64,000 bases of DNA from Tachinus rufipes (taxonomy: Eukaryota; Arthropoda; Insecta; Coleoptera; Staphylinidae), in the NCBI GenBank assembly GCA_963932245.1, contig OZ010745.1:71450374-71514373 (forward strand), written 5' to 3'. Shown in pieces: positions 45,530-55,571 of this stretch (within the stretch, counting starts at the first letter, position 1; each line of letters opens with the position of its first letter). The translations under genes and the position numbers were made by a program. The notes beneath the pieces are model-generated. The model did not search any database, was not told the origin of the DNA, and worked only from the letters and a program-made list of their open reading frames with translations.

Positions 45530-45720
45530 CTCAACCAAGCCACACTCCATGGATCAAACATGGGTCCATCACTTCACACCTGAGACAAAGAAACAGTCAA
45601 AGCAATGAACTAAAAAAGAATAATCGGCTTCAAAGATTAAGATAGATCCATCGGCAAGCAATGTCATAGAGTCAACGTATCGTCGTCACACTTCCAACTT
45701 AAGCTTTATAAGGTTGGTAC
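45530..45720 (+). pseudogene. Mos1-type mariner transposase fragment
   Basis: The frame reads SMDQTWVHHFTPETKKQSKQ followed by a stop, matching the mariner catalytic region (usual DETW.HH.TPETK.QS.QW, first catalytic Asp with E changed to Q). After the stop SASKIKIDPSASNVIES corresponds to the SAPKK.K...S..KVM.S stretch. Nothing convincing remains of the N-terminus, the second and third Asp, or the TIRs. Confidence 0.82.
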
Positions 45721-46478
45721 TTTCTACCATAGTCATTCTTTTCAAACAACAACCACCATCTATAAGTATGATAAGATACTTCTGGGACTATCCTCGTACT
45801 ATTAATGTAACAGCAACGTTGCAGTACTTTGTATGTTTATAAGGACATATGTAGACAAGATTATCTACTATCAAACTAAGTTGTAACTCCCAAAACCGTT
45901 ATATTCTAAAAACTACAATCCGCACCTTTTAAATTTCATGTTCAGTCAATTCATTAAAATAAGTTTTTAAGATTTACATATTAAGTAAACATCAAATAAC
46001 AATTTGAAAACAGAATACAAATCAAAGTTTCCATAAAAATATCTAAAAATATATTTTTTTAAATTAGATAATAATTTAAAATTAGGTTTATTAAAAAAAA
46101 TTAAAACAATTTTCCATAACAAAAAGTTTTGATGGCAATTTTCGAAAAATTAATTTCGACCTACAACTTTGGTAACACATTTTCTGTATTACCCGCCCAT
46201 AAGTCCAACCAAACTTTGGTACTCAGGCCATCCGTCCGATAAAAGTGGTTGACCGGATATAGCCATACAAGAACTGCACTCTAAAAAGTAGGTTTTCCAC
46301 CCTATTTTAGATCAGAAAGCTATGTTTATGGACCTAGGGTGTATACTAAATTAACAGTATGTGTTGAAGAATTAAATTAAACAGTGCTTTCCTACCCTTG
46401 AAGCTTAACATACTATTAATTTTTATTTCGATGAGGTTTTTGCTTTTTTATATAATGCTGCTACATACCACTAAGCAT
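45721..46478. other. AT-rich intergenic DNA
   Basis: Nothing recognised. Confidence 0.35.
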
Positions 46479-46553
46479 CGTGGTGTGAGTATATAGGTGT
46501 GGCAATCCGCATGATTCTATCTATCTCTCTATAGACCGTGACGTCAAGTGAGT
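46479..46553. mobile_element. Half copy of the 180-bp MITE
   Basis: Starts CGTGGTGTGAGTATATAGG and runs through TGACGTCAAGTGAGTGATA, matching one complete inverted arm of the element at 7481-7660. The second arm is absent: the sequence after 46553 is unrelated. Likely truncated by deletion or by later insertions in this busy region. Confidence 0.8.
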
Positions 46554-46701
46554 GATAAGCAGTGTTGCCGATGTGCGGGTCCACACACTAATCGCCGTTG
46601 TGTCCACACCCTTACAGAAAGTTAATTTCCGGATAGCCTCATAGCATTGTCCTCTTCTTATTATTGAATCCTAAGATAGGCAACTTTATTTGCGCATTTT
46701 C
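46554..46701. other. Short unassigned spacer
   Basis: GC-richer start with TGTCCACACCC; not assigned. Confidence 0.3.
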
Positions 46702-46763
46702 ACTAGAGCGGCACAAACGTACATTAGATGGTTACATAATCCAAAACATTTATAATCACCCTG
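46702..46763. mobile_element. Terminal fragment of the CAGGGTGATTATAAATG MITE
   Basis: ACTAGAGCGGCACAAACGTA through ATTTATAATCACCCTG, then TA (46764-46765). It is the inverse of the left end of the element at 46929-47357 over about 60 bp. Ends in CACCCTG next to TA, as in Tc1/mariner-type MITEs. Confidence 0.75.
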
Positions 46764-46928
46764 TATAAAGCTGTTTTTACATTTGTCAATTTATTGTTCA
46801 ATTTTAATTACTTATTTTATCTGATTAATTGCCATCAATTTTACGACAATTTATTATTCAAATTTCAATACTGCTAACTGATTTAAACAGCTGATTACTA
46901 AATTTGAATTATAACATTTGACATTATA

Positions 46929-47357
46929 AAGGTGATTATAAATGTTTGGGATTATGTAACCATCTAATGTACGTTTGTGCCGCTCTAGTATATTTGTATA
47001 CATTCTTATAACGTTGCTTGCTTGACAACTGTCAAAGTTGAACTGTCAAAACAAATAGTATAGTGGACAATAGCTGCGTTCAGAACTGTCAATCATTCAA
47101 ACTGAACGCCGCCGCTGATTCATCGTTTGCTGGCAGCGCTTCTCATTTTACTCATCATACATTTAGGTACGCTTTTTTGATGACAAAGCAACTCATTAGA
47201 CACCAGCGTTTAATCAGCAAATATATTTAAAAAAATATATATTGCTTATCTCCGATTGATGACTTGGAAATGATGAGTCGTTCTGAACGCAACCATTTTT
47301 AAAAAAGGCGGCATATTTAAAGTGATTACATAATCCCATTCATTTATAAACTCCCAG
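46929..47357. mobile_element. MITE A inserted into MITE B
   Basis: Flanked by TA (46927-46928, 47358-47359). Left end AAGGTGATTATAAATGTTTG then GGATTATGTAACC; inverted right end TGGGAGTTTATAAATGAATG then GGATTATGTAATC. Comparison with the uninterrupted inverted copy of MITE B at 47651-48041 shows this interval as extra sequence between AATTATA and GATTATTA, confirming insertion. Confidence 0.8.
47073..47293. mobile_element. MITE C inserted into MITE A
   Basis: Inverted ends GCTGCGTTCAGAACTGTCAA (left) and the inverse of CGTTCTGAACGCAAC (right, GTTGCGTTCAGAACG), alike over about 25 bp to AATCATT. About 221 bp, non-coding. No target duplication recognised, so the superfamily is open. Confidence 0.7.
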
Positions 47358-47650
47358 TAGATTATTACACAATATTTCCTTATGTGTGTACGTATGTATG
47401 CACTTATCAACACAAAACACAGATTATACTACACTGAATCAACATAAAACATTTAAAATTATTGTTAAATAAATTGAGGTTATGTAGCAACACTTAACTT
47501 CGTCAATAAATTGAAGTAAAATAGAACTTTCTAACCTGACTATTGCTCAATAAATTGACAGATGTAAAGTGACAATTTAATCTGATTGGGACTTCAACGT
47601 CAGTAAGTACTTAAAATTGAAAAATAAATTGACAAATGTAAAAACAGCTT

Positions 47651-48041
47651 CAGATTAAAATATAAGATTAGAACAAGTTCTATTTTGCTTCAATTTATTG
47701 ATGAAGATGAGTGTTGCCAACCTCTGCTATATAGCATTAATTATTTAACAATAATTTTAAGTGTTTTATGTTGTTCCAGTGTCGTATAATCTGTGTTTTG
47801 TGTTAATAAGTACACGTACATACATACAGAAGAAAAGATTGTGAAATAATAATCTATAGTCTCAATGGCTATAATTAAAAATCAGCAATCAGCTGATTAA
47901 GCAATTATTATACAGTTGGCAGTATTAAAAATTGAACAATAAGTAAGCGCGTGTAAAGTGAAACAAATCCGCAATAAATTCCAATTAATCAGATAAAATA
48001 ATTCAAATTGAACAATAAATTAACAAATGTAAAAACAGCTT
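47651..48041. mobile_element. MITE B, partial inverted copy abutting the first
   Basis: Read inversely from 48041 it follows MITE B in order (terminus, TTATCTGATTAATTG, AATACTGCCAACTG, AATCAGCTGATT, ACACAAAACACAGATTATAC, AATTGAAGCAAAATAGAAC) and stops at the junction with the complete copy. Lacks the MITE A insertion, giving a natural empty-site comparison. Confidence 0.75.
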
Positions 48042-48669
48042 GATATATATATATATGTATTTCCTTTTATTTATTATTCATTAAAATGCAATCGGAATCG
48101 TAGACCAAATTATCGATTTGATTAGAAAGGTAAATAATAAATTACAGATATTTTTACTATTTATAATAATATTATACATATAAAAAAACATTTACATAAA
48201 CTATGCATATAAAACAAAATAAAATACGAATATAATTTAATATTTATATTATAATTTAAAAATATATGTAATATTCTATTCAGTCATCAATTAAAACAAA
48301 CTACATTTTGGGTTAATTCGGTGCTAATAATAGGATAGATATAGCCTTAATAATTATTAATTAGTCACGGCTTTGTTGCTAGCATTCATTGAACACTGTT
48401 AATGGGTTTTACTGCAGTGATCGATCAATCACATGCACCACGGCTATTTACATGCGAGTTTATCTTGTGTGCGAAAACCGAAACAAGTTAGTCACGAAAT
48501 ATGTTTGGGAGATTGATTTTTTAGAATTTTTGAATGTATAAAAAGGTGTGGTTGTGTTGCATAGGCAACCAAACGTACAGAAATGTATAGTGTGCGAACA
48601 ATGTTGATTTGTAATAAATGAAATAAATTTAATTCTAAAGTAAATAATCATTTTTTCATTATATATAAT
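48042..48669. other. AT-rich DNA downstream of the YqaJ ORF
   Basis: No gene supported. As 3' flank of the minus-strand YqaJ ORF it holds AATAAA-like sequence only in AT-rich context; no clear polyadenylation site or TIR. Confidence 0.35.
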
Positions 48670-49524
48670 TTAATTTAGGTAAAAATCTCTGATTGGTAAA
48701 TTCTTGCAGTACCGAGGATCAATTAATTCCGGTAATATTGCACCTAAATAAAACCTTTCCAATCTGTTTAAGATTATTCTACATATTTCATTATCTTTTA
48801 AAATTACCTCAACATTAATTCCAAGTGGCGTCCAAACAACAAAATAACATTTTTCTCGATTAGTTACCAATAATTGTCCTTGCACCTGATACATGTATTT
48901 ATCTCCACGATTTAACTTCATATTCCCATTTATAATGCTACAAGACTTAATGAGTCCGCCAATTACTGCTTCTTTTGGTGTTAAATTTTGCGCATTATAC
49001 GGACATTTAATTTCAACAATGGCGGATTCATTTTCAACAAAAGCATCGGGACTGGCTGCCAAAAAAGGTTTGTCAGAATGCACTACTAAGCCAGCAGGAT
49101 ATGTTTTTACATTATATAAGTTTTCAAATCTTTTTAAAGCAATGCTTTCGAATTTTTGTCCATACGCAGTGTAACGATTTCCTGTAAAAGTGCTGTATAA
49201 CAAAGACTTTACAAAATTAGCTGATGAAGTTGTCGATCGCATGTTATATACACGACCGAAATTGGATGCCGTTATTCTAACTTTCCTTTCCCGCATCCAT
49301 AAATCTGATTTGGATTGCTGCCTAGTATTGGCCTCAATGTAGACCACATCAGCCAAGTGCAAATCAGTTAGGAAACTAATAGCTTTGGCTTTATAGATGT
49401 CCAAATCCATATCGCCCTGTTGTTGTTGATAAGGAATGTTGTATAGAGATTTAACTAAATTAGCCATAGAAGTTATTATATTGTAGTTTATCCCAAAGGA
49501 TGGCCCAGGTTGTTCCTCACCCAT
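48670..49524 (-). CDS. Intact YqaJ-type (lambda exonuclease fold) nuclease ORF
   Basis: ATG at 49524 opens 284 codons without interruption. The domain runs from about residue 70 to 265: RERKVRITASNFG (79-90), YGQKFESIAL with Glu126, LAASPDAFV with Asp160, AIVEIKCPY with Glu171 and Lys173 (the D...ExK core of PD-(D/E)XK nucleases), YQVQGQLLV (212-220) and YFVVWTPLG (227-235), then LERFY..AILPEL. All catalytic positions expected for YqaJ/lambda-exonuclease proteins, which resect double-stranded DNA 5' to 3' in recombination, are present. Upstream of the ATG lies an acceptor-like tract (TATTTTTTTTAAATAG at 49539-49554), so this may be the last exon of a longer protein. Homologues are multicopy in many animal genomes and some are carried by DNA transposons; no TIR or partner gene is visible here. 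Confidence 0.85.
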   Translation of the reverse strand: MGEEQPGPSFGINYNIITSMANLVKSLYNIPYQQQQGDMDLDIYKAKAISFLTDLHLADVVYIEANTRQQSKSDLWMRERKVRITASNFGRVYNMRSTTSSANFVKSLLYSTFTGNRYTAYGQKFESIALKRFENLYNVKTYPAGLVVHSDKPFLAASPDAFVENESAIVEIKCPYNAQNLTPKEAVIGGLIKSCSIINGNMKLNRGDKYMYQVQGQLLVTNREKCYFVVWTPLGINVEVILKDNEICRIILNRLERFYLGAILPELIDPRYCKNLPIRDFYLN

Positions 49525-50113
49525 GTCTGAATCTACTATTTAAAAAAAATATTTTTAGAACTTGCTGAGGTGTAACATTGCCAACTGTTTGTAATTGCAA
49601 CACTTTGGGATACTATATCGCGAATTAAACAAAACTAGTGTTTTAAAGACAAACAAAAAATTACAAATTTGCCTCTTCAGAAATTATAGTACCACAGTTA
49701 CGTATTTTACGTAATATACTTTATTTAATAATAATCATTATCTACAACCCTTCTTGATTTTTATGTAACAGATATTAAAGATGTACTAAGAAATTTACAG
49801 AAAAAAAGAGTGGTAATATAAAATATAAAATTATAGAATTAAATATCAATTATAAAGTTATAAAAAAACAAATAAACTATTTTATTTTGATAAACTTCAA
49901 AAAATAAGTTTTGGAAAAATTCATTCAAAGCAGACAAAAAGCTGACTTAAAGTTCAATCCAGAAGCACAATGTACATTCTAAAATTTTACTCGCCTTACA
50001 TAAGATTGTCTTCAGTACAATTATTTCGTAGGCCAATATTTCAATAATTGAGCAAGAAATTAGATTAGAACAGGTTTTAAGTTTTTCAATATTTAAGTTT
50101 TTAAATTATTGAC
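49525..50113. other. AT-rich DNA upstream of the YqaJ ORF
   Basis: Contains the possible splice acceptor at 49539-49554 for the YqaJ ORF. No further exon, promoter or TIR recognised. Confidence 0.35.
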
Positions 50114-50736
50114 GTGCAAATCCCATCACATCCCTTATGCAAAACTACTAAGACACGGGCAGAGTTAATTAAAGCGGTTCTAAAACCCTGGACACCCACA
50201 GGAGAAATCATTGAGGTGGCCAGAGAAAACTATCTCTGGCAACAACTGTGGCCGAAGTCAAAACTCTCCTGTCAACCTCCCCAGGCAGACAAAGGCCACT
50301 CTCTGGCTTCCAAGACCTCCAGATGCTATTGAGACGTCTGGAAAAGGAGAACCAAAAGCTCAACTTGAAGAACTAGAGTGTCTTAAGACCGAGAAGAAAG
50401 ACCAAAAAAGTCGGCACCTCGTCCTAGGTATAGGAAAAGAAAACGTTGAAAAGTTAAGTGGAAAAGACAGCTGAGTGAGCTACATGTTTATCAAACCACC
50501 TATTAAAGTAGCCACCAAAAATGTGACAGGAGGAAAGCATGGAGGTGGAAGAGGAAGTCGATCCACCCAGACAAAGCCGGGAAGGAAAACCACCCGGTCA
50601 AGGCCGGTCAAAAACCAACCCGGACAAAGCCGGCAAAAGAGTGACATCTCTTCAAACCCCTTCAGAATGTTCCGTTCGTTACATCTTGCAGCCAGACTGT
50701 AATATATATTACACTGGCAAGTATAAGTATTTTAAG
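50114..50736 (+). pseudogene. Probable LINE ORF1 (gag-like) remnant, copy 2
   Basis: A GC-richer, codon-like stretch in shifting frames: KTRAELIKAVLKPWTPTGEI, VARENYLWQQLW, LECLKTEKKDQKS, LVLGIGKENVEKLSG, and a basic Gly/Pro/Arg-rich end (KHGGGRGSRSTQTKPG). No zinc knuckle is readable. It precedes the polymerase remnant of the same orientation at 50800-51960, so ORF1 of that LINE is the best guess; the match is by position and composition only. Confidence 0.45.
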
Positions 50737-50799
50737 TAAAATCCAGAACTGACAAAATAAAACATAGGTCCTACCAAAACCCAACGCTGACTGACAAGG

Positions 50800-51960
50800 C
50801 TGACTTTCGAGTCAACCTATCACAGCGTTTAAATGCTTATAATGCTTTATGTGAACCTAAAAGTGTTGGAAGAAATTTAAAACGTGCGTAAGTAAGTTGA
50901 AAAACTCTTTAACACAGACGTACAAGGACTTCTGCTCACTAAAATTGGGGTCTGGTTCTGACAGTACCATACCCTGGTGGCGTGACAAACGCGGACAACT
51001 CAAAGCGCCCGCTCTTTTAACAGACCAAAAAACTCAAAACGCCAATCAAACTGGATGTCTTATAGAGACGTGCAAAAAGATTACAAAAAACTTATTTGTC
51101 AACAACAAAGGGAAACATGAAAAACTTTTTGCAAAGATGTTGAAAACACCTCCACTGACGCAAGACAAAACAAGATATTATCAAAAGACCCCAACAATAA
51201 GCCGGTTGCCTAAAACGCTCATGGCACATACCCAGCCTACCTACCACAAGCAAACAAGAAATATTTTTGAAAATTCACTTCTCAAGCTGTACCACCCCGA
51301 GCCAAAAGTGGTCTGACGCTGCAACCCCACCCCCATCAAAGAATAACTGTGATGCTGCACACCGCCTTGTATATAGAAGATACCACGCCGATACACTCAG
51401 AAGATCTACGGCATCGGCTTTACACAGCCAAAACAACAAACTCCTTCAAATCTACACTGATGACTCAAAAACTCTTCGGGATTTTAGAGCTAAAATTTAC
51501 TTCCAAAATCTATATTTTTCAATATCCTTACCTCTAAGAACACATATGACTACTTTCCAGGCAGAGATAGCCCAAATAACCCATGAGGCAATGGAAATAA
51601 TAACCCAAAAAAATATCTGGTAAAAACCTAACCTAACGTAACCTAACAAACACCAAAACGGCTGACTAGTACTTAAAACTATCCAGAAAAAAGTCATAAC
51701 GGGAATCTTGACAGAGCACTCTCAATTAAGGAACCATATGCATACTATAGGCATTGTAGACAGCTTAATATGCAAAGGATGTGAAATAGAAGGCAAGACA
51801 ATCAAGCACATCCTATGTAGCTGACCGGACGCAAGAGAGTTGACGTTAGGGAATTGCTGGTTTGACATGCCCAGCATAAAGAAAACCCACCCAAACAATG
51901 TCTTAGTATACACCAACCACATAGGTTGCCTGTGTGTTGGAACGGAGGAGTAAGGTTTAC
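50800..51960 (+). pseudogene. Decayed LINE polymerase with RNase H, copy 2
   Basis: Plus-strand pieces: linker LKNSLTQTYKDFCSLKLGSG then DSTIPWWRDKRGQLKAPALL (50897-51030; consensus SDIPWW...L..L), KKITKNLF (51070-51090), AHTQPTYHKQTRNIFENSLL (51220-51285), then a jump over the whole RT to the RNase H: IYTDDSKTL (51450-51475), FRAKIYFQN, SISLPLRTHMTTFQAEIAQI (51515-51570), and after it a zinc patch ICKGCEIEGKTIKHILC (51770-51823; C..C.....H....C). Copy 1 at 41080-42760 shares the linker, AHT..PSY and RNase H regions. The RT core is deleted. Confidence 0.78.
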
Positions 51961-52109
51961 CAATGAAGGAAGTGCAAATGGCCTAATAAAGCCTAAGTGC
52001 AGTAAAAATAGTTTCACATTCACACTTAAATCCAGATCCAGATACAAAACCGACAAATTTTAGCAACCTCTTAGAGTAAAAGTTGTCGAAGAATAGACAA
52101 TATTATATA
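51961..52109. other. Spacer
   Basis: Short unassigned spacer between the LINE remnant and the next MITE. Confidence 0.3.
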
Positions 52110-52505
52110 AAGATGCATATAAATATGCGAGCCGAGCGTTTTGCAAACCATTCGGCTCGCATATTGGGACAGCCTTTGGAGCGTGACACAAACTGCTTGT
52201 TGAACCAAATATTTTCTGCAAGCACAAAGGCGTTCTCAATTCATATTGTGACAAGGTTTTGTATGCTCGCAATAAATAGTCCAATGAAATACATATTAAA
52301 CACGTTCATATTTATAAAACTAAAACATTTTTACCGCGTAATTTTCCTCACGCAAAGACATGATGTACAAGAACATGTGGTCTACTGGTAGTTCGCAGTT
52401 GATTCGTTTCTTTTCCATAAATCAGGGAAAGTTCGTTGTAAAAATAATTTCACCAAGTCACGAGCGGTTCGAAAACCGCTCGGCTCGCAAATTTATACGC
52501 ACCTT
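52110..52505. mobile_element. 396-bp MITE with TA duplication and hairpin ends
   Basis: TA at 52108-52109 and 52506-52507. Left end AAGATGCATATAAATATGCG then AGCCGAGCG; inverted right end AAGGTGCGTATAAATTTGCG then AGCCGAGCG: 26 of 29 positions agree. Each end also folds on itself: left ATATGCGAGCCGA...TCGGCTCGCATAT (about 52124-52163), right GAGCGGTT..AAACCGCTC (52462-52480). No coding capacity. Confidence 0.8.
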
Positions 52506-52507
52506 TA

Positions 52508-52978
52508 GAGCATAATTAAACAAATGATATTTCCGCCGCTAGAGGTGGCTATCTTTTATTTGTTAATTTATTTTACCTTAATGTCTTCTTAATGATTTTT
52601 TTTTTTTAGCTTTATTTACTTAAAAGTCTTGCAAATACAAAGAAATATAATTTTGATATCAAAAATCTCAAGTGTTTCCATAATCTTTTTTGTGATGTGT
52701 ATGTATATTTGATATAATTATCAATTATTATTATATGCATGCCCAATCAAACTAAAAATGTCAGTTTTTAATCTCTGTCACTTTTCTAAAAATATGAAAA
52801 TAATTAAATCAAATGTCGATTCTTAAGTTTTCCATGAAACGCCGACAATTTTAATCTAATAACAAGCGATAAGAGGAATTTATAGTGAGTCATAAAATTT
52901 ATGGCTGGCTTTCGACGTATTTGTCACTTTTAGTAATTATTACTACGTAGTACGATAGTTATTTTAGATACCAATAGT

Positions 52979-53024
<46 letters not shown>

Positions 53025-53689
53025 CCTTTAACTTAGATTAGAATAACAAGCATTAAAAAAAAATAATTATTTTACATTTATTACTTACCTTTAATTAATA
53101 GTAAATTATTTGTTTACAAAGATTTATTGCGTATTCTCTACAATTCATATTGTTATAGACAATAATATGTTTCTTATCTTAGTACAAAAATAGCAATTAA
53201 AGTCAGTGTTTCATAAGTTGCAATAAAAAACTAAAAACGTAGAAAAAAAAATTATACTTTTTTGTCGGGCTCTTGGCCACCTGAGCAAACCATAAAACGC
53301 GTTTATTCTTATACTGAGCAACTGCAATCTATTTTTGCGCGTCGATTCTGCACAATGTTCGTGTTCATTTTAATAATTTTGATTGATTAAACAATTTTTA
53401 CTCATGGTAGTACCAAAGGACATTGTTTCTTATAAAGCAACTACGCAGACGCAAAGCAATAAAGGCGCTTTAATATAATTTTAGTGTAATCAACACGGTT
53501 CGGGGTCAATTATTTCGTTGCTGTATACCATGATGTTCATAAGGCCACATAAACAAAAAATAAGGTTGGGAAGTCGGTTGACCAAAAAAGTCTTAAAAAA
53601 AAAGTCACCTAGACCAATCCATTTATTTTCAAACACATTGTAAGAGAACTAAACAATAAAAACGCGCGAGTGCGCCATCTTGCAAAACC
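52508..53689. other. AT-rich intergenic DNA
   Basis: No gene supported; contains the TA microsatellite at 52986-53023. Confidence 0.4.
52986..53023. repeat. (TA)19 microsatellite
   Basis: Uninterrupted TA repeat. Confidence 0.95.
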
Positions 53690-54110
53690 ACAATTTTTGA
53701 CAAGCATTCAAAAGATCTTCTTCTAAGAATTCTTCAAGAAACCAACACAGCTAAGATAGCCATAGATAGTAGAGAAGATTTGTCTGGAATCCGGATACCC
53801 CCTACAACCAACAGGACCTTCCGCCTCCAGAAGAAATCCAAAAGTTGGTCACCAGCAAAAACATATTGCGCTAACCCTTAAGTGCGATACTAATGCACAC
53901 CACATTGCATGCGGAAGCACACAGCACCCAGCAAAAAATAAGAAACTTTTTAAAAACATTTTAGAACCTAACTTAGTTATTATAACTATACGCGTCACGG
54001 AGTAAAGTTATAAATGTAACACTAGCAAACTATCCTTTAATGACTTTCAAAATACTGCAAGACAAAGTCACAAGCTGGAGATAACAGACCACGTTTGTTA
54101 ACACCATAAA
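53690..54110 (+). pseudogene. LINE endonuclease fragment (I/LOA/R1/Jockey type)
   Basis: The clearest piece (53876-53990) reads LKCDTNAHHIACGSTQ, the endonuclease motif usually seen as GCDANAHH..WGS, then LFKNILEPNLVIITI. After a stop, VTLASYPLMTFKILQD and ITDHVC correspond to the DITL.S......W.V....SDH end of the domain. Lacks the start and the polymerase. It may belong to the same LINE family as the remnants at 41080 and 50114. Confidence 0.65.
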
Positions 54111-54489
54111 AACAGCTTTGACTTGATAGAGCAAAGGCAAGCACACTAAGAAGCAAAAGAAGATACTGTAAGTGCCTTCAGAACAAACCCACACCTATTC
54201 ATCTCCAGAAGGCAGTAAGCAAAGCTCGCACTGTAAACATCCCTGCTGAGAAAAAACAAAAGATAACACAGAGTCGTCAAACGAAACACACTATAAATCT
54301 TGGTACTTACAGACTAGAAATAACAAATGTGTTACATGAAGAAAAGACACGCAAGATGAGATCAGACTTCATGAAAGAGTATTGCATACAGAAGACATTT
54401 GATACTCTCATTAGTAATACAATCCAAACTGGTAATGAACAGCTTAATCAGTCTGAAAGCATTAACCACAAAACAACAGGATACGCCTG
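54111..54489. other. Unassigned mixed sequence
   Basis: Less AT-rich than average; possibly more of the decayed LINE. No motif recognised. Confidence 0.3.
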
Positions 54490-55140
54490 ATCTAGATATC
54501 AAAAGATCGGGGTATAGAAGGTAACCTTAAGGTGGAGCAGCTCGCCAATGTATGCAGTTTTTTTTTTGTTCATTTTCTGTAGTACCGTTTCGTATTTTTT
54601 TCGTGTTTTTAGTATGCACCTATACAAACATATTTCAAATGCTTTAATTTTGTTCATAATACTTGTTTTTAACGGATATAACACTGAACATTGCGGGAAC
54701 GTGTCTTCAAGTTTCCGTCACAAAGTAGATATTTCCGTTTCATAAATGCAATTCTGATTTTGATTTCTAAATGTTTTTACTTTTCTTTGATATTGTTTAG
54801 TTTTATGTCCATCATTCTGGGATGTTGCCTGATTCAGCCGACTTTTATAACTTTGAGTTTTAGTATGTTTATAGTTAGAATTGGTGTGGTGCTCTCTGTA
54901 TGTACTCGGTCTAGCATGTGTTGTAAGTCTGTTTCTTTTTCAAAAGATACAGAAATCATCGGTAAAGCTTATTTCCACATCTTTTACGGCTTCCTAAAGT
55001 TTTTTTCTGAACAGACATTGAAGAGTATGTGCAACAAAATACACCATTACCAGACCCCTGGTTTTATTTTTAGTTATTTTGTTTCATGTCCTTCGAGATT
55101 TAGAACTGCTTTTTGTTTTTCAAGTAAAGGGTCTGGATGA
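54490..55140 (-). pseudogene. LINE reverse-transcriptase C-terminal fragment
   Basis: Minus-strand pieces: LQHMLDRVHTES (54910-54950) and NILKLKVIKVG in another frame, KTKQYQRKVK, RKLEDTFPQCSVLYPLKTSI, MNKIKAFEICLYRCILKT (54610-54660), VLQKMNKKKT and YIGELLHLK (54520-54560). The consensus is IEAFEMWLYRRMLRI.W......N..VL..M.K...L......RK..YLGH. A decayed, 5'-truncated insertion. Confidence 0.7.
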
Positions 55141-55570
55141 TGGGCATGTCTTTCCAATCTAATCAAGCATTTTGGATAAATATCAAGTTTTGTTCTAGTA
55201 GGATAATTGTGTTTGGATTGGTGTATTGAACAATTCTGAATGTTTTCTCTAATATAGACCAGACACTAGTGCATATAAACATGGCAATGTCAGGAACCCA
55301 TTATCAACAAAGACACATCTACAATCATCTCTATATGCAACTGATGTGATTACTCTTATAAGGCGTCTTTGCAGAGCAAAAATCGAGTGACCTTATAATA
55401 AAACGCCATATGTCACCTTAGACTGGTATAGCGCAAAATATGCAGTCCGTAATGATGTTTTAGAAAGAGTATGTGTTAAGTGTCTTAGCAAACATGATGT
55501 TCGTAATAAAGCTAATGAGTACTAATGACACTTCGTCTCCATGCTTATGCCAGTTCAGCTTAGAATCGAA
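55141..55570. other. Unassigned sequence
   Basis: No motif recognised on either strand. Confidence 0.3.
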
Positions 55571-55571
55571 A

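Larger units (their letters stand above)
46768..47650. mobile_element. MITE B, complete copy (interrupted by MITE A)
   Basis: Left end AAGCTGTTTTTACATTTGTC then AATTTATTG; right end the inverse (AATTGACAAATGTAAAAACA then GCTT) at 47650. Without the inserted MITE the copy is about 450 bp. Its interior includes CGTATGTATG...ACACAAAACACAGATTATAC and TCAATAAATTGAAGTAAAAT. No coding capacity. Flanking duplication not resolved. Confidence 0.75.

Noticed and set aside
54691..55140. 149-codon plus-strand open frame
   Set aside because: Antisense of a decayed LINE RT fragment readable on the minus strand.
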